DNA from: Streptomyces tailanensis
GTDB taxonomy: Bacteria; Actinomycetota; Actinomycetes; Streptomycetales; Streptomycetaceae
Assembly (NCBI RefSeq): GCF_008386495.1
Contig: NZ_VTHJ01000036.1
Location: 1 to 64,000, forward strand
Direction of reading: 5' to 3'
DNA: 64,000 nt
The position numbers and the translations under genes are program-made. The notes below the pieces were generated by a model. That model saw nothing but the letters and a program-made list of their open reading frames with translations. It was not told the DNA's origin and made no database searches. Positions 42,542-49,642 of the stretch are shown piece after piece. How positions within the stretch are numbered: position 1 is the first letter of the stretch; every line of letters begins with the position of its first letter.

Positions 42542-43521
42542 TGAACGTAGTAAGACGACGACTTCTGATACCCGCGGCGGCGACCGCGGCCGCCGCCCTC
42601 AGCCTCACCACGCTCTCGGCCTGCTCCAGTGACAGCGCCACCGCGGGCAACACGGACAAGTTCGACGTCGTCGCGTCGTTCTACCCGATGGCCTTCCTCG
42701 CCGAGCAGATCGGCGGGGACCATGTGAACGTCACCAGCCTCACCGAGCCCGGCCAGGAGCCGCACGACCTGGAGATCAGCGCCAAGCAGACCGCGCAGCT
42801 CCAGGAGTCCGACGCGGTGCTCTACCTCAAGGATCTGCAGCCCTCCGTCGACGACGCGGTCGCCCAGTCCGAGATCAAGACCAAGATCGACGCGGCCACC
42901 CTGACCAAGCTGGAGGACCACGGCGACGTCGAGCACGAGCACGAGGGCGAGGAGGAGCACGCGGAGGCCGAGGAGACGCCCTCCGAGGAGGAGGAACACG
43001 CCCTCGACCCGCACATCTGGCTCGACCCCGTGAAGTACGCCGAGGTCGCCGAGGGTGTCGCCAAGGCCTTCGAGAAGGCCGACCCGGACAACGCGGCGGA
43101 CTACAAGAAGAACGCCGAAGCGCTGGTCAAGAAGCTCGACGACCTCAACACCCAGTTCACGGACGGCCTGAAGAACACCAGGTCGAAGGTCTTCTTCACC
43201 AGCCACGCGGCCTTCGGCTACCTCGCCGAGCGCTACGGCCTGACCCAGGAGGCCATCGCCGGCCTCGACCCGGAGAGCGAGCCCAGCGCCGCCCGGATGA
43301 AGGAGCTCCAGGAGGAGGCCAAGGCCGACGGCGTCACCACCATCTTCTACGAGACACTGGTGTCCGACGAGACCGCGAAGACGCTCGCCAAGGACACCGG
43401 CCTCAAGACGGACGTCCTCGACCCGATCGAGGGCATCACCGACAACTCCCGGGGCAAGGACTACTTCGCGGTCCAGGAAGCCAATCTCAAGGCGCTTCAG
43501 ACGGCCCTGGGAGCCAAGTGA
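42541..43521 (+). CDS. znuA: Zinc ABC transporter substrate-binding lipoprotein
   Basis: Cluster A-I metal-binding lipoprotein of about 326 residues. A signal peptide with the lipobox LSAC anchors it outside the membrane. Metal-site motifs follow: PMAFLAEQIGGDHV, EPHDLEIS (His), the domain linker DPHIWLDP (His) and TSHAAFGYLAERYGL (His), plus FYETLVSDETA (Glu). A His/Glu/Asp-rich loop (EDHGDVEHEHEGEEEH) typical of zinc-specific members lies before DPHIW. The start is uncertain: ATG at 42541 (MNVVRRR), or 42532 or 42526; the Zur-box position favours 42541. First gene of a four-gene zinc uptake and regulation cluster. Confidence 0.92.
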   Translation: MNVVRRRLLIPAAATAAAALSLTTLSACSSDSATAGNTDKFDVVASFYPMAFLAEQIGGDHVNVTSLTEPGQEPHDLEISAKQTAQLQESDAVLYLKDLQPSVDDAVAQSEIKTKIDAATLTKLEDHGDVEHEHEGEEEHAEAEETPSEEEEHALDPHIWLDPVKYAEVAEGVAKAFEKADPDNAADYKKNAEALVKKLDDLNTQFTDGLKNTRSKVFFTSHAAFGYLAERYGLTQEAIAGLDPESEPSAARMKELQEEAKADGVTTIFYETLVSDETAKTLAKDTGLKTDVLDPIEGITDNSRGKDYFAVQEANLKALQTALGAK

Positions 43522-43540
43522 CCCTGTGGAGGACACAACC

Positions 43541-44308
43541 ATGAGCGAGCCCGTCATATCGATGCGCGGCGTCCGCGCCGAGCTGGGCTCGCGCACGGTC
43601 CTGCGCGGCATCGACCTCACCGTTCTCCGCGGTGAGGTCGTCGCGCTGCTCGGCGCCAACGGTTCCGGCAAGTCGACCGCCGTACGCACGGTGATCGGCC
43701 AGGTGCCGGTGGCCGAGGGCGAGATCGAGCTGTTCGGCACCCCCCGCCGCCGCTTCCGCGACTGGCGTCGCCTCGGCTACGTACCGCAGCGCACGACGGC
43801 GGCGGGCGGCGTACCCGCGACGGTGACGGAGGTCGTGACCTCCGGCCGGCTCTCCCGCACCCGCCTCGGCATCCTCCGCAAGGCCGACCACGCGGCGATA
43901 CGCCGGGCCCTCGACCTGGTCGGCATGGCGGACCGCGCAAAGGACTCGGTGAACGCCCTCTCCGGCGGCCAGCACCAGCGCGTCCTCATCGCCCGTGCCC
44001 TCGCCTCCGAGCCGGAGCTGCTGGTCATGGACGAGCCGATGGCGGGCGTCGACCTGGCCAGCCAGGAGGTGCTCGCGCAGACGCTGCGCGAGCAGGTCGC
44101 GGCCGGTACGACGGTCCTGCTGGTCCTGCACGAACTGGGCCCGCTGGAGCCGCTGATCGACCGCGCGGTCGTCCTCCGCGACGGCTGCGTCACGCACGAC
44201 GGTCCGCCCCCGAAGGCCGTCGGCCAGCACGCGCTGCCCGGCCACGACCACGTCCACCCGCACGCGGCACCGGGCGCCGAGCCCCTCCGCACGGGCCTGT
44301 TGAGCTGA
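43541..44308 (+). CDS. znuC: Zinc ABC transporter ATP-binding protein
   Basis: ATPase subunit of 255 residues. Walker A is GANGSGKS, the signature LSGGQHQR and Walker B LLVMDEP, with the switch His in VLLVLHELG. The C-terminal tail carries a His-rich run (QHALPGHDHVHPHAAPG) that could bind zinc and is unusual but not unique in this family. ATG at 43541 has GGAGG eight bases before it; the GTG at 43526 is the alternative. Follows znuA by 19 bases and precedes the permease by 21, in one operon. Confidence 0.93.
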   Translation: MSEPVISMRGVRAELGSRTVLRGIDLTVLRGEVVALLGANGSGKSTAVRTVIGQVPVAEGEIELFGTPRRRFRDWRRLGYVPQRTTAAGGVPATVTEVVTSGRLSRTRLGILRKADHAAIRRALDLVGMADRAKDSVNALSGGQHQRVLIARALASEPELLVMDEPMAGVDLASQEVLAQTLREQVAAGTTVLLVLHELGPLEPLIDRAVVLRDGCVTHDGPPPKAVGQHALPGHDHVHPHAAPGAEPLRTGLLS

Positions 44309-44329
44309 GAAGGCGTTAGGGAAGTCATC

Positions 44330-45262
44330 ATGGAAATCCTCGACTACGCCTTCATGCAGCGGGCCCTGCTCGCCGCCGTCCTCGTCGGCATCACCGCCCC
44401 CGCGATCGGCATCTACCTCGTCCAGCGCCGCCAGGCCCTCATGGGCGACGGCATCGGCCACGTCGCCATGACCGGCGTCGGCCTCGGCTTCATGCTCTCC
44501 TGGTCGCCGGTGTGGATGGCCACGCTCGTCTCCGTGGTCGGCGCGGTGCTGATGGAGCTCATCCGCTGGTACGGCAAGACACGCGGCGACATCGCGCTGG
44601 CCATGCTCTTCTACGGCGGTATGGCGGGCGGTGTGATGCTCATCAACCTCGCGCCCGGCGGCACCAACGCCAACCTGATGTCCTTCCTCTTCGGCTCGCT
44701 GTCGACCGTGTCGCAGGAGGACATCACCGCGATCTGCGTCCTCGCCGCGTTCGTGATCGTGATGACGCTGGCGCTGCGGCGCCAGCTGTTCGCGGTGAGT
44801 CAGGACGAGGAGTTCGCGCGGGTCACCGGGCTGCCGGTCCGCGCGCTCAACCTGCTGACGGCGGTCACGGCGGCCGTGACCGTGACGGTCGCCATGCGCG
44901 TCGTCGGCCTGCTGCTGGTCTCCGCGCTGATGGTGGTACCGGTCGCGGCCGCGCAGCAGCTCAGCCGCAGTTTCGCGGCGACCTTCGCGATCGCCGTGGC
45001 CATCGGGGTGTCCGTGACGGTCGGCGGCACGGTCACCTCGTACTACGAGGACGTGCCGCCCGGCGCGACGATCGTGCTGCTCGCCATCGCCGCGTTCATG
45101 GTGCTGACCGCGCTGGCCACGCCCCTGGCCAGGAGGCGTGCGCGGGCCCTGGAACTCGCCGCGGGCGACCCCGCCGAGTGCGTGCTTCCGGAGGCCGGCG
45201 CGAAGGTGGCGGACGAGAGGGTTCCGGCCAGTCGGGGTTCCACGGACGGGCTCGGCGTCTGA
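44330..45262 (+). CDS. znuB: Zinc ABC transporter permease
   Basis: A 310-residue membrane permease of the ABC-3 metal family, with about eight to nine helices. Family marks are YAFMQRALLAAVLVGITAPA at the N-terminus, MGDGIGHVAMTGVGLGF, and the ATPase contact region around EFARVTGLPVRALNLLTA. The tail from about 280 on is hydrophilic and not conserved. ATG at 44330. It pairs with the preceding ATPase and lipoprotein to import zinc and is followed by zur. Confidence 0.93.
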   Translation: MEILDYAFMQRALLAAVLVGITAPAIGIYLVQRRQALMGDGIGHVAMTGVGLGFMLSWSPVWMATLVSVVGAVLMELIRWYGKTRGDIALAMLFYGGMAGGVMLINLAPGGTNANLMSFLFGSLSTVSQEDITAICVLAAFVIVMTLALRRQLFAVSQDEEFARVTGLPVRALNLLTAVTAAVTVTVAMRVVGLLLVSALMVVPVAAAQQLSRSFAATFAIAVAIGVSVTVGGTVTSYYEDVPPGATIVLLAIAAFMVLTALATPLARRRARALELAAGDPAECVLPEAGAKVADERVPASRGSTDGLGV

Positions 45263-45321
45263 AAGGGGTCTGCCGGGGCTGGCACAATGGCCCCGCAAGC
45301 CCGCGATGTGAGGAGGCAACG

Positions 45322-45738
45322 GTGACGACCGCTGGACCTGTACGAGGTCGTTCCACCCGGCAGCGGGCCGCCGTGGCCGCGGCACTCGACGAGGTCGACG
45401 AGTTCCGCAGCGCGCAGGAACTCCACGACATGCTGAAGCACCGCGGTGACTCTGTGGGGCTCACCACCGTGTACCGGACGTTGCAGTCCCTGGCGGACGC
45501 GGGTGAGGTCGATGTGCTGCGGACCTCGGACGGGGAGTCCGTGTACCGGCGGTGCTCTACCGGGGAGCATCACCATCATCTGGTGTGCCGGGTGTGTGGG
45601 AAGGCCGTTGAGGTGGAGGGGCCGGCGGTCGAGAAGTGGGCGGATGCGATCGCTTCTGAGCACGGGTATGTCAATGTTGCCCACACGGTGGAGATCTTCG
45701 GCACGTGTGCGGAGTGCGCGGGGGCATCTGCCGAGTAG
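45322..45738 (+). CDS. zur: Zinc uptake regulator, Fur family
   Basis: A 138-residue zinc-responsive repressor. The winged helix (TRQRAAVAAALDEVDEFRSA, then GLTTVYRTLQSLADAG) is followed by the dimer domain with the structural zinc Cys pairs CRVCGK and CAECAG and the sensory site in GEHHHHLVC. The gene order znuA-znuC-znuB-zur is the usual Streptomyces arrangement and makes Zur, rather than Fur or Nur, the clear choice. GTG at 45322 has GAGGAGG upstream. It probably represses the cluster through the boxes at 42505-42541. Confidence 0.93.
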   Translation: MTTAGPVRGRSTRQRAAVAAALDEVDEFRSAQELHDMLKHRGDSVGLTTVYRTLQSLADAGEVDVLRTSDGESVYRRCSTGEHHHHLVCRVCGKAVEVEGPAVEKWADAIASEHGYVNVAHTVEIFGTCAECAGASAE

Positions 45739-45747
45739 GGTTCGTTT

Positions 45748-45819
45748 GCGGCTGCGGGTTCGTTGTGGCTGGTCGCGCCCACGCGGCGGAGCCGCAAATG
45801 TCACAGCCCCGCGCCCCTG
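45748..45819 (+). repeat. Interspersed repeat family A, copy 5
   Basis: Begins GCGGCTGCGGGTTCGTTGTG, core GCCCACGCGGCGGAGCCGC, then AAATGTCACAGCCCCGCGCC. Sense orientation after zur, ending at the 3' end of the convergent small membrane protein gene. Confidence 0.85.
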
Positions 45820-45822
45820 AGG

Positions 45823-46245
45823 TCAGCCGCCCTTGAGCCTTCGTTCCAAGAGCCTTTCCTCGTAGCTCGGGATCTCTGACCAGCGGGTCATCCTTTCGGA
45901 GCCCCTGGTTGTCGTGATCGTGACGCCCCAGGTGTCCAGCACCGTGCGGTGCAGCCCTTGTGCGGTCGCCCGGCGGTGGAGTCGGCGGGCCTGGAGCCAG
46001 GGCAGGGCTACCAGGCCGAGGGCGGCGGTGGCCAGCATCACCAGTACCTGAGCGGTGGGGACCGTACCGTCCACCGCCGACGACGCCACGGTCACAAAGG
46101 TGCCCGCGCCGCCGGAGAAGAGGAGCAGGCCCCGTCCCCAGCGGCCGGCGGTCGAGGCGCGGGTGGACACGGCGAGGGCGTCGCGGAAGTCCGCGACGGT
46201 CGGCCGGTAGATCAGCCCGACATGCTTCCCGGCAGCCTCGGCCAA
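45823..46245 (-). CDS. Small membrane protein, YcxB-like
   Basis: A 140-residue protein with two adjacent membrane helices (GRGLLLFSGGAGTFVTVASS and QVLVMLATAALGLVALPWLQ) followed by a C-terminal cytoplasmic domain resembling the YcxB fold (RTVLDTWGVTITTTRGSERM, RWSEIPSYEE). It begins with an unusual TTG at 46245. This start is favoured by GGAGGAGG ten bases upstream and by its position two bases after the uppS stop, which implies translational coupling to uppS. Function unknown. Confidence 0.75.
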   Translation of the reverse strand: MAEAAGKHVGLIYRPTVADFRDALAVSTRASTAGRWGRGLLLFSGGAGTFVTVASSAVDGTVPTAQVLVMLATAALGLVALPWLQARRLHRRATAQGLHRTVLDTWGVTITTTRGSERMTRWSEIPSYEERLLERRLKGG

Positions 46246-46247
46246 CG

Positions 46248-47087
46248 TCAGTCCTCCTCCGTCCGTCCCTCCATCGCCAGCAGCTCCTCGTTCGGGATGG
46301 CGCCGCCGAAGCGGCGGTCGCGGGAGGCGAATTCAAGGCAGGCTCGCCAGAGGTCGCGGCGGTCGAAGTCGGGCCAGAGGACGTCCTGGAAGACCATCTC
46401 GGCGTAGGCGCTCTGCCAGAGCAGGTAGTTGGAGGTGCGCTGTTCGCCGCTGGGGCGCAGGAAGAGGTCCACGTCGGGCATGTCGGGGTAGTAGAGGTAC
46501 TTCGCGAGGGTCTTCTCGTTGACCTTCGACGGGTCGAGGCGGCCCGCCTTCACGTCCTCGGCGAGGGCCTGCGCGGCGTCGGCGATCTCGGCGCGGCCGC
46601 CGTAGTTCATGCAGAAGTACAGGGTGAGCCTGTTGTTGCCCTTGGTCTGCTCCTGGGCGACCTGGAGCTCCTTGGCGACGGACTTCCACAGCTTGGGCAT
46701 ACGGCCGACCCAGCGGACCCGAATGCCGAGTTCGTCGAGCTGGTCGCGGGTCTTGCGGATGAAGTCGCGGTTGAAGTTCATGAGGAAGCGGACCTCGTCG
46801 GGCGAGCGCTTCCAGTTCTCGGTGGAGAAGGCGTAGAGGGAGATGTTGCGGACGCCCATCTCGAGCGCGCCCTGGAGCACGTCGAGGACGCGCTCGGCGC
46901 CGACCTTGTGGCCTTCCGTGCGCGGCAGTCCGCGCTCCTTCGCCCAGCGGCCGTTCCCGTCCATGACGATCGCCACATGCTCGGGGATCAGCTCACCGGG
47001 GAGCTTCGGCGGGCGGGCGCCGGACGGGTGCGGCTCCGGCGTCCTGTACTCGCGGCGCCGGCTCCCCAGGATCCCGCGTACGACCAT
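46248..47087 (-). CDS. uppS: Isoprenyl transferase (polyprenyl diphosphate synthase)
   Basis: Cis-prenyltransferase of 279 residues that elongates farnesyl diphosphate to the long-chain polyprenyl carrier of peptidoglycan and wall glycan synthesis. Motifs in order: VAIVMDGNGRWAKERGLPR with the catalytic Asp, EGHKVGAERV, LYAFSTENWKRSPDEV, YFCMNYGGRAEI and DLFLRPSGEQRTSNYLLWQ with the diphosphate-binding Arg. The C-terminal EMVFQDVLWPDF segment is also conserved. ATG at 47087. It lies just downstream of recO on the same strand, as in other Streptomyces. Confidence 0.96.
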   Translation of the reverse strand: MVVRGILGSRRREYRTPEPHPSGARPPKLPGELIPEHVAIVMDGNGRWAKERGLPRTEGHKVGAERVLDVLQGALEMGVRNISLYAFSTENWKRSPDEVRFLMNFNRDFIRKTRDQLDELGIRVRWVGRMPKLWKSVAKELQVAQEQTKGNNRLTLYFCMNYGGRAEIADAAQALAEDVKAGRLDPSKVNEKTLAKYLYYPDMPDVDLFLRPSGEQRTSNYLLWQSAYAEMVFQDVLWPDFDRRDLWRACLEFASRDRRFGGAIPNEELLAMEGRTEED

Positions 47088-47127
47088 GTGCTTCTCGTCT
47101 CCTCTTCCGCTTACTTCCGCTTGCTTC

Positions 47128-47874
47128 TTACTTCTCGACGTACCGGAGCGAGCGCAGGCCGCGCTCCAGATGCCAGTGCAGGTACGCGGACACCAGTCCG
47201 CTCCCCTCCCTGACGTACCGCGGCTCGCACGCGTCCGCCGTCTCCCAGTCTCCCGTCAGCAGCGCGCCGAGGAGTTCCAGGGCCTGCGCAGAGGGTACGA
47301 CGCTGCCGGGCACCCGGCAGTCCACGCAGACGGAACCGCCGGCCGCGACCGAGAAGAACCGATTCGGTCCGGGCAGTCCGCACTTCGCGCAGTCGCTGAA
47401 GGTGGGGGCGTAGCCGTTGACGGCGAGCGAGCGGAGCAGGAAGGCGTCGAGAACGAGGTGCGGCGCGTGCTCGCCGCGGGCGAGGGTGCGCAGGGCGCCG
47501 ACGAGCAACAGGTACTGCTGCACGGCGGGCTCGCCCTCATGGTCCGTGAACCGCTCGGCCGTCTCCAGCATGGCCGTCCCGGCGGTGTAGCGGGCGTAGT
47601 CGCTGACGATGCCGCCGCCGTACGGAGCGATCGTCTCGCTCTGCGTGCACAGGGGCAGCCCGCGCCCGATCAGCTCACTGCCGCGCGCGAAGAACTGCAC
47701 GTCCACATGCGAGAACGGTTCGAGCCGGGCGCCGAACTTGGACTTGGTCCGCCGCACCCCCCGGGCCACGGCCCGCACCCGTCCATGCCCTCGGGTGAGC
47801 AACGTGATGATCCGGTCCGCTTCACCCAGCTTCTGGGTGCGCAGCACGATGCCGTCGTCGCGGAACAGACTCAT
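47128..47874 (-). CDS. recO: DNA repair protein RecO
   Basis: Recombination mediator of 248 residues that helps RecR load RecA on gapped DNA. N-terminal OB fold: FRDDGIVLRTQKLGEADRII, then VRAVARGVRRTKSKFGARLE. The C-terminal domain carries a four-cysteine zinc site (CAKCG and CVDC). I start at ATG 47874 (MSLFRDDG); the frame is open to 47883. Forms a likely operon with uppS, 40 bases downstream. Confidence 0.94.
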   Translation of the reverse strand: MSLFRDDGIVLRTQKLGEADRIITLLTRGHGRVRAVARGVRRTKSKFGARLEPFSHVDVQFFARGSELIGRGLPLCTQSETIAPYGGGIVSDYARYTAGTAMLETAERFTDHEGEPAVQQYLLLVGALRTLARGEHAPHLVLDAFLLRSLAVNGYAPTFSDCAKCGLPGPNRFFSVAAGGSVCVDCRVPGSVVPSAQALELLGALLTGDWETADACEPRYVREGSGLVSAYLHWHLERGLRSLRYVEK

Positions 47875-48113
47875 GGGGCCCATTCTCGCCTATGTGCCAC
47901 CCCTCCGGCGCCCGTTCCAAACCCCGGCCGTCACCGCAGGTCAGGGGAGTGACACACGTCCCATGACGAGTTGGGACGCGGTACTTCTGGCAGTCGGCGG
48001 GGCGGACGGCCACAGTGGTTCCGGCGCGCCGAGGGGAAGCGGCCCGCCGACCAGCCGGGTGCGTCTCCTGTCAGGGGGAGAGGATGCGCGCCCGGCTTCC
48101 GCTCACGTCGTCT

Positions 48114-48350
48114 TCAAGGGACCTCGCCTCGGCTGCGGGCGTTCTCGTAGGCCGTCGCCGCGCGCAGGCGCTCTATCGTCGTCGCCGGTCGTACGGCCTC
48201 GGGAGCGCAGTCCCACTCCCTTCCGCCTCCTACGGGCCTCAGCTGGACGTAGGGCCCCTCGTGGCCCATGACCTGCCCGACCCTTCCCGTGCGGGTGTCG
48301 ACCGCGTATGTGCCGACCGCCGGCTTCTTTCCGTTGCCGTTTCCGCTCAC
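48114..48350 (-). CDS. Hypothetical small protein
   Basis: A 78-residue soluble protein reading MSGNGNGKKPAVGTYAVDTR, then TGRVGQVMGHEGPYVQLRP, EWDCAPEAVRPAT and a C-terminal helix. The first two thirds look like a small beta barrel (SH3- or KOW-like), known only from sequence among Streptomyces proteins as far as I can tell. GTG at 48350; longer starts add a low-complexity Gly/Arg lead. No role can be assigned. Confidence 0.6.
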   Translation of the reverse strand: MSGNGNGKKPAVGTYAVDTRTGRVGQVMGHEGPYVQLRPVGGGREWDCAPEAVRPATTIERLRAATAYENARSRGEVP

Positions 48351-48654
48351 CGCGCACCCATGAGTACCCGCCGCAACTCCATCGCTTCCTCCACCGCGTC
48401 CTCCGCCTCTTCGACTCACCGGCCGAGTTCAGTCTGCCGCGCCCGTCACGTTCTGCCTTCACCGTGCTCCCCTGAGTAATCGAGTTTCACCCTTTGTGTC
48501 CCCGGAGTGACCATCCGCGCCTACACTCGGCAGGAGTCTGTGCTCTACAAGTTCCTGGCAGCACAAAGAGGTTGGCCGCAGCACAAAGGGGCCGGCCATG
48601 GTCGGAGCCGCGTTTTCGCCGCCGCCGCCGATACCAACCGTCTATACAGAGGGC
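48351..48654. other. Intergenic region before HD-domain gene
   Basis: No gene. It contains a short direct repeat, GCAGCACAAAG followed by RGGYYGGCC-like sequence, twice between about 48558 and 48597. Nothing else stands out. Confidence 0.35.
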
Positions 48655-49428
48655 ATGCCTTCAGCCACCCACGCACTGACGTACGACGGCGACCCGCCCC
48701 TGCGGCCGCTGCCGGAGCGGGCCGTCGAACTGCTGCGCGTCCTCGCCGCCCCGCCACGGCTCGTGGCGCATCTGCGGCTGGTGCACGACGTGGCGTACGA
48801 GTTGGCCGACTGGATGGAACAGCGGTACCCCGAGCTGTCGTTCGACCGGGCGGCCGTGCTGTTCGGGGCGGCCACGCACGACATCGGCAAGACGGCGTAC
48901 GTCGGTGAACTGTCCGGCCCCGGTTCCGCGCACGAGGAGGCCGGGCGGCGGCTTCTGCTGGAGCACGGTGTCGCACCGGAATGGGCAGGGGGTGCTGGAG
49001 AATCCCGTGCGGTGCCCGCGCCCGCCGCGTCAGCGGCTGGTGTCACAGCCGGTGCGTGCCCTCGGCGTGCCGGGCGAAGGCCCTCGATGGGGGTCCCCCC
49101 GCTCGAGCGAAGCCGAGAGTGGGGGAGCGTGCCGGGCGCCGCGGGTGCTGTGCGGGACTCTCCAGCACCCCCTGGGTTCGCCGGGACGCATGCCGCGTGG
49201 GCGGAGCCCGGGGTCGGGGTCGGGGATCTCCTCGTCAGCCTGGCCGACAAGGTGTGGAAGAACAAGCGGGTGGCCGAGTTGGAGAACCTCGTCGTCGAGC
49301 GGCTGGCCGAGGCGAGCGGCAGACCGGCCTGGGAGGAGTTCCTGGCCCTCGACGACCTCCTCGGTGCACTCGGCGCCGACGCGGACCGGAGGCTGGCCTT
49401 CCAGGCCGCGTATCCCGTACTGCCCTGA
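48655..49428 (+). CDS. HD-domain protein carrying an in-frame repeat insertion
   Basis: A metal-dependent phosphohydrolase-like protein. HD residues appear in LRLVHDVAYEL and in ATHDIGKTAYVGEL; the later LLVSLADKVWKNKRV holds the final Asp. The insertion-free protein would be about 194 residues. Between APEW and FAGTHAAWAEP, 63 extra residues are encoded by a repeat element (48986-49174). It lies just where relatives carry a short loop, and it keeps the frame. ATG at 48655. Whether the enlarged protein still folds is unknown. It belongs to the HDIG-type nucleotidase group; the substrate is undetermined. Confidence 0.78.
   Translation: MPSATHALTYDGDPPLRPLPERAVELLRVLAAPPRLVAHLRLVHDVAYELADWMEQRYPELSFDRAAVLFGAATHDIGKTAYVGELSGPGSAHEEAGRRLLLEHGVAPEWAGGAGESRAVPAPAASAAGVTAGACPRRAGRRPSMGVPPLERSREWGSVPGAAGAVRDSPAPPGFAGTHAAWAEPGVGVGDLLVSLADKVWKNKRVAELENLVVERLAEASGRPAWEEFLALDDLLGALGADADRRLAFQAAYPVLP
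48986..49174. mobile_element. 189-nt element with 22-bp inverted ends (MITE-like), inserted in a coding sequence
   Basis: The first 22 bases (48986-49007, starting CAGGGGGTGCTGGAGA) are the inverse of the last 22 (49153-49174) with one mismatch, and the similarity continues imperfectly inward. The length is 63 codons. Inside is a reverse copy of repeat family B (49081-49126). It encodes no protein of its own and would need a transposase acting from elsewhere. Confidence 0.7.
49081..49126 (-). repeat. Interspersed repeat family B, copy 2
   Basis: Reverse-oriented copy, starting CGATGGGGGTCCCCCCGCTC and ending GAGAGTGGGGGAGC, nearly identical to 35450-35491 apart from two extra C bases. It lies within the element at 48986-49174 and is read as protein in frame. 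Confidence 0.8.
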
Positions 49429-49642
49429 TCACCCGACCCAACTCCCTCTCCCCCACAGAATCGCCACAGCTCGCACTCACCGGCATGATGAATCTCCGCG
49501 TCGCCCGCCTAAAATGCCCTTGGCATCCCCGGTTTTCCGTCAACTCTCCTGTGCATCATGCGTTCTGGGAAACCACACGGCGTGCATGAGCGTCGAACGT
49601 TGCGTGAGCAACCGCTGTCCCGGCGGTCCTACGGCACGGAAG

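Noticed and set aside
43487..45385. 632-codon minus-strand frame opposite the zinc transporter genes
   Set aside because: Shadow of znuC, znuB and zur, which all have full motif sets.
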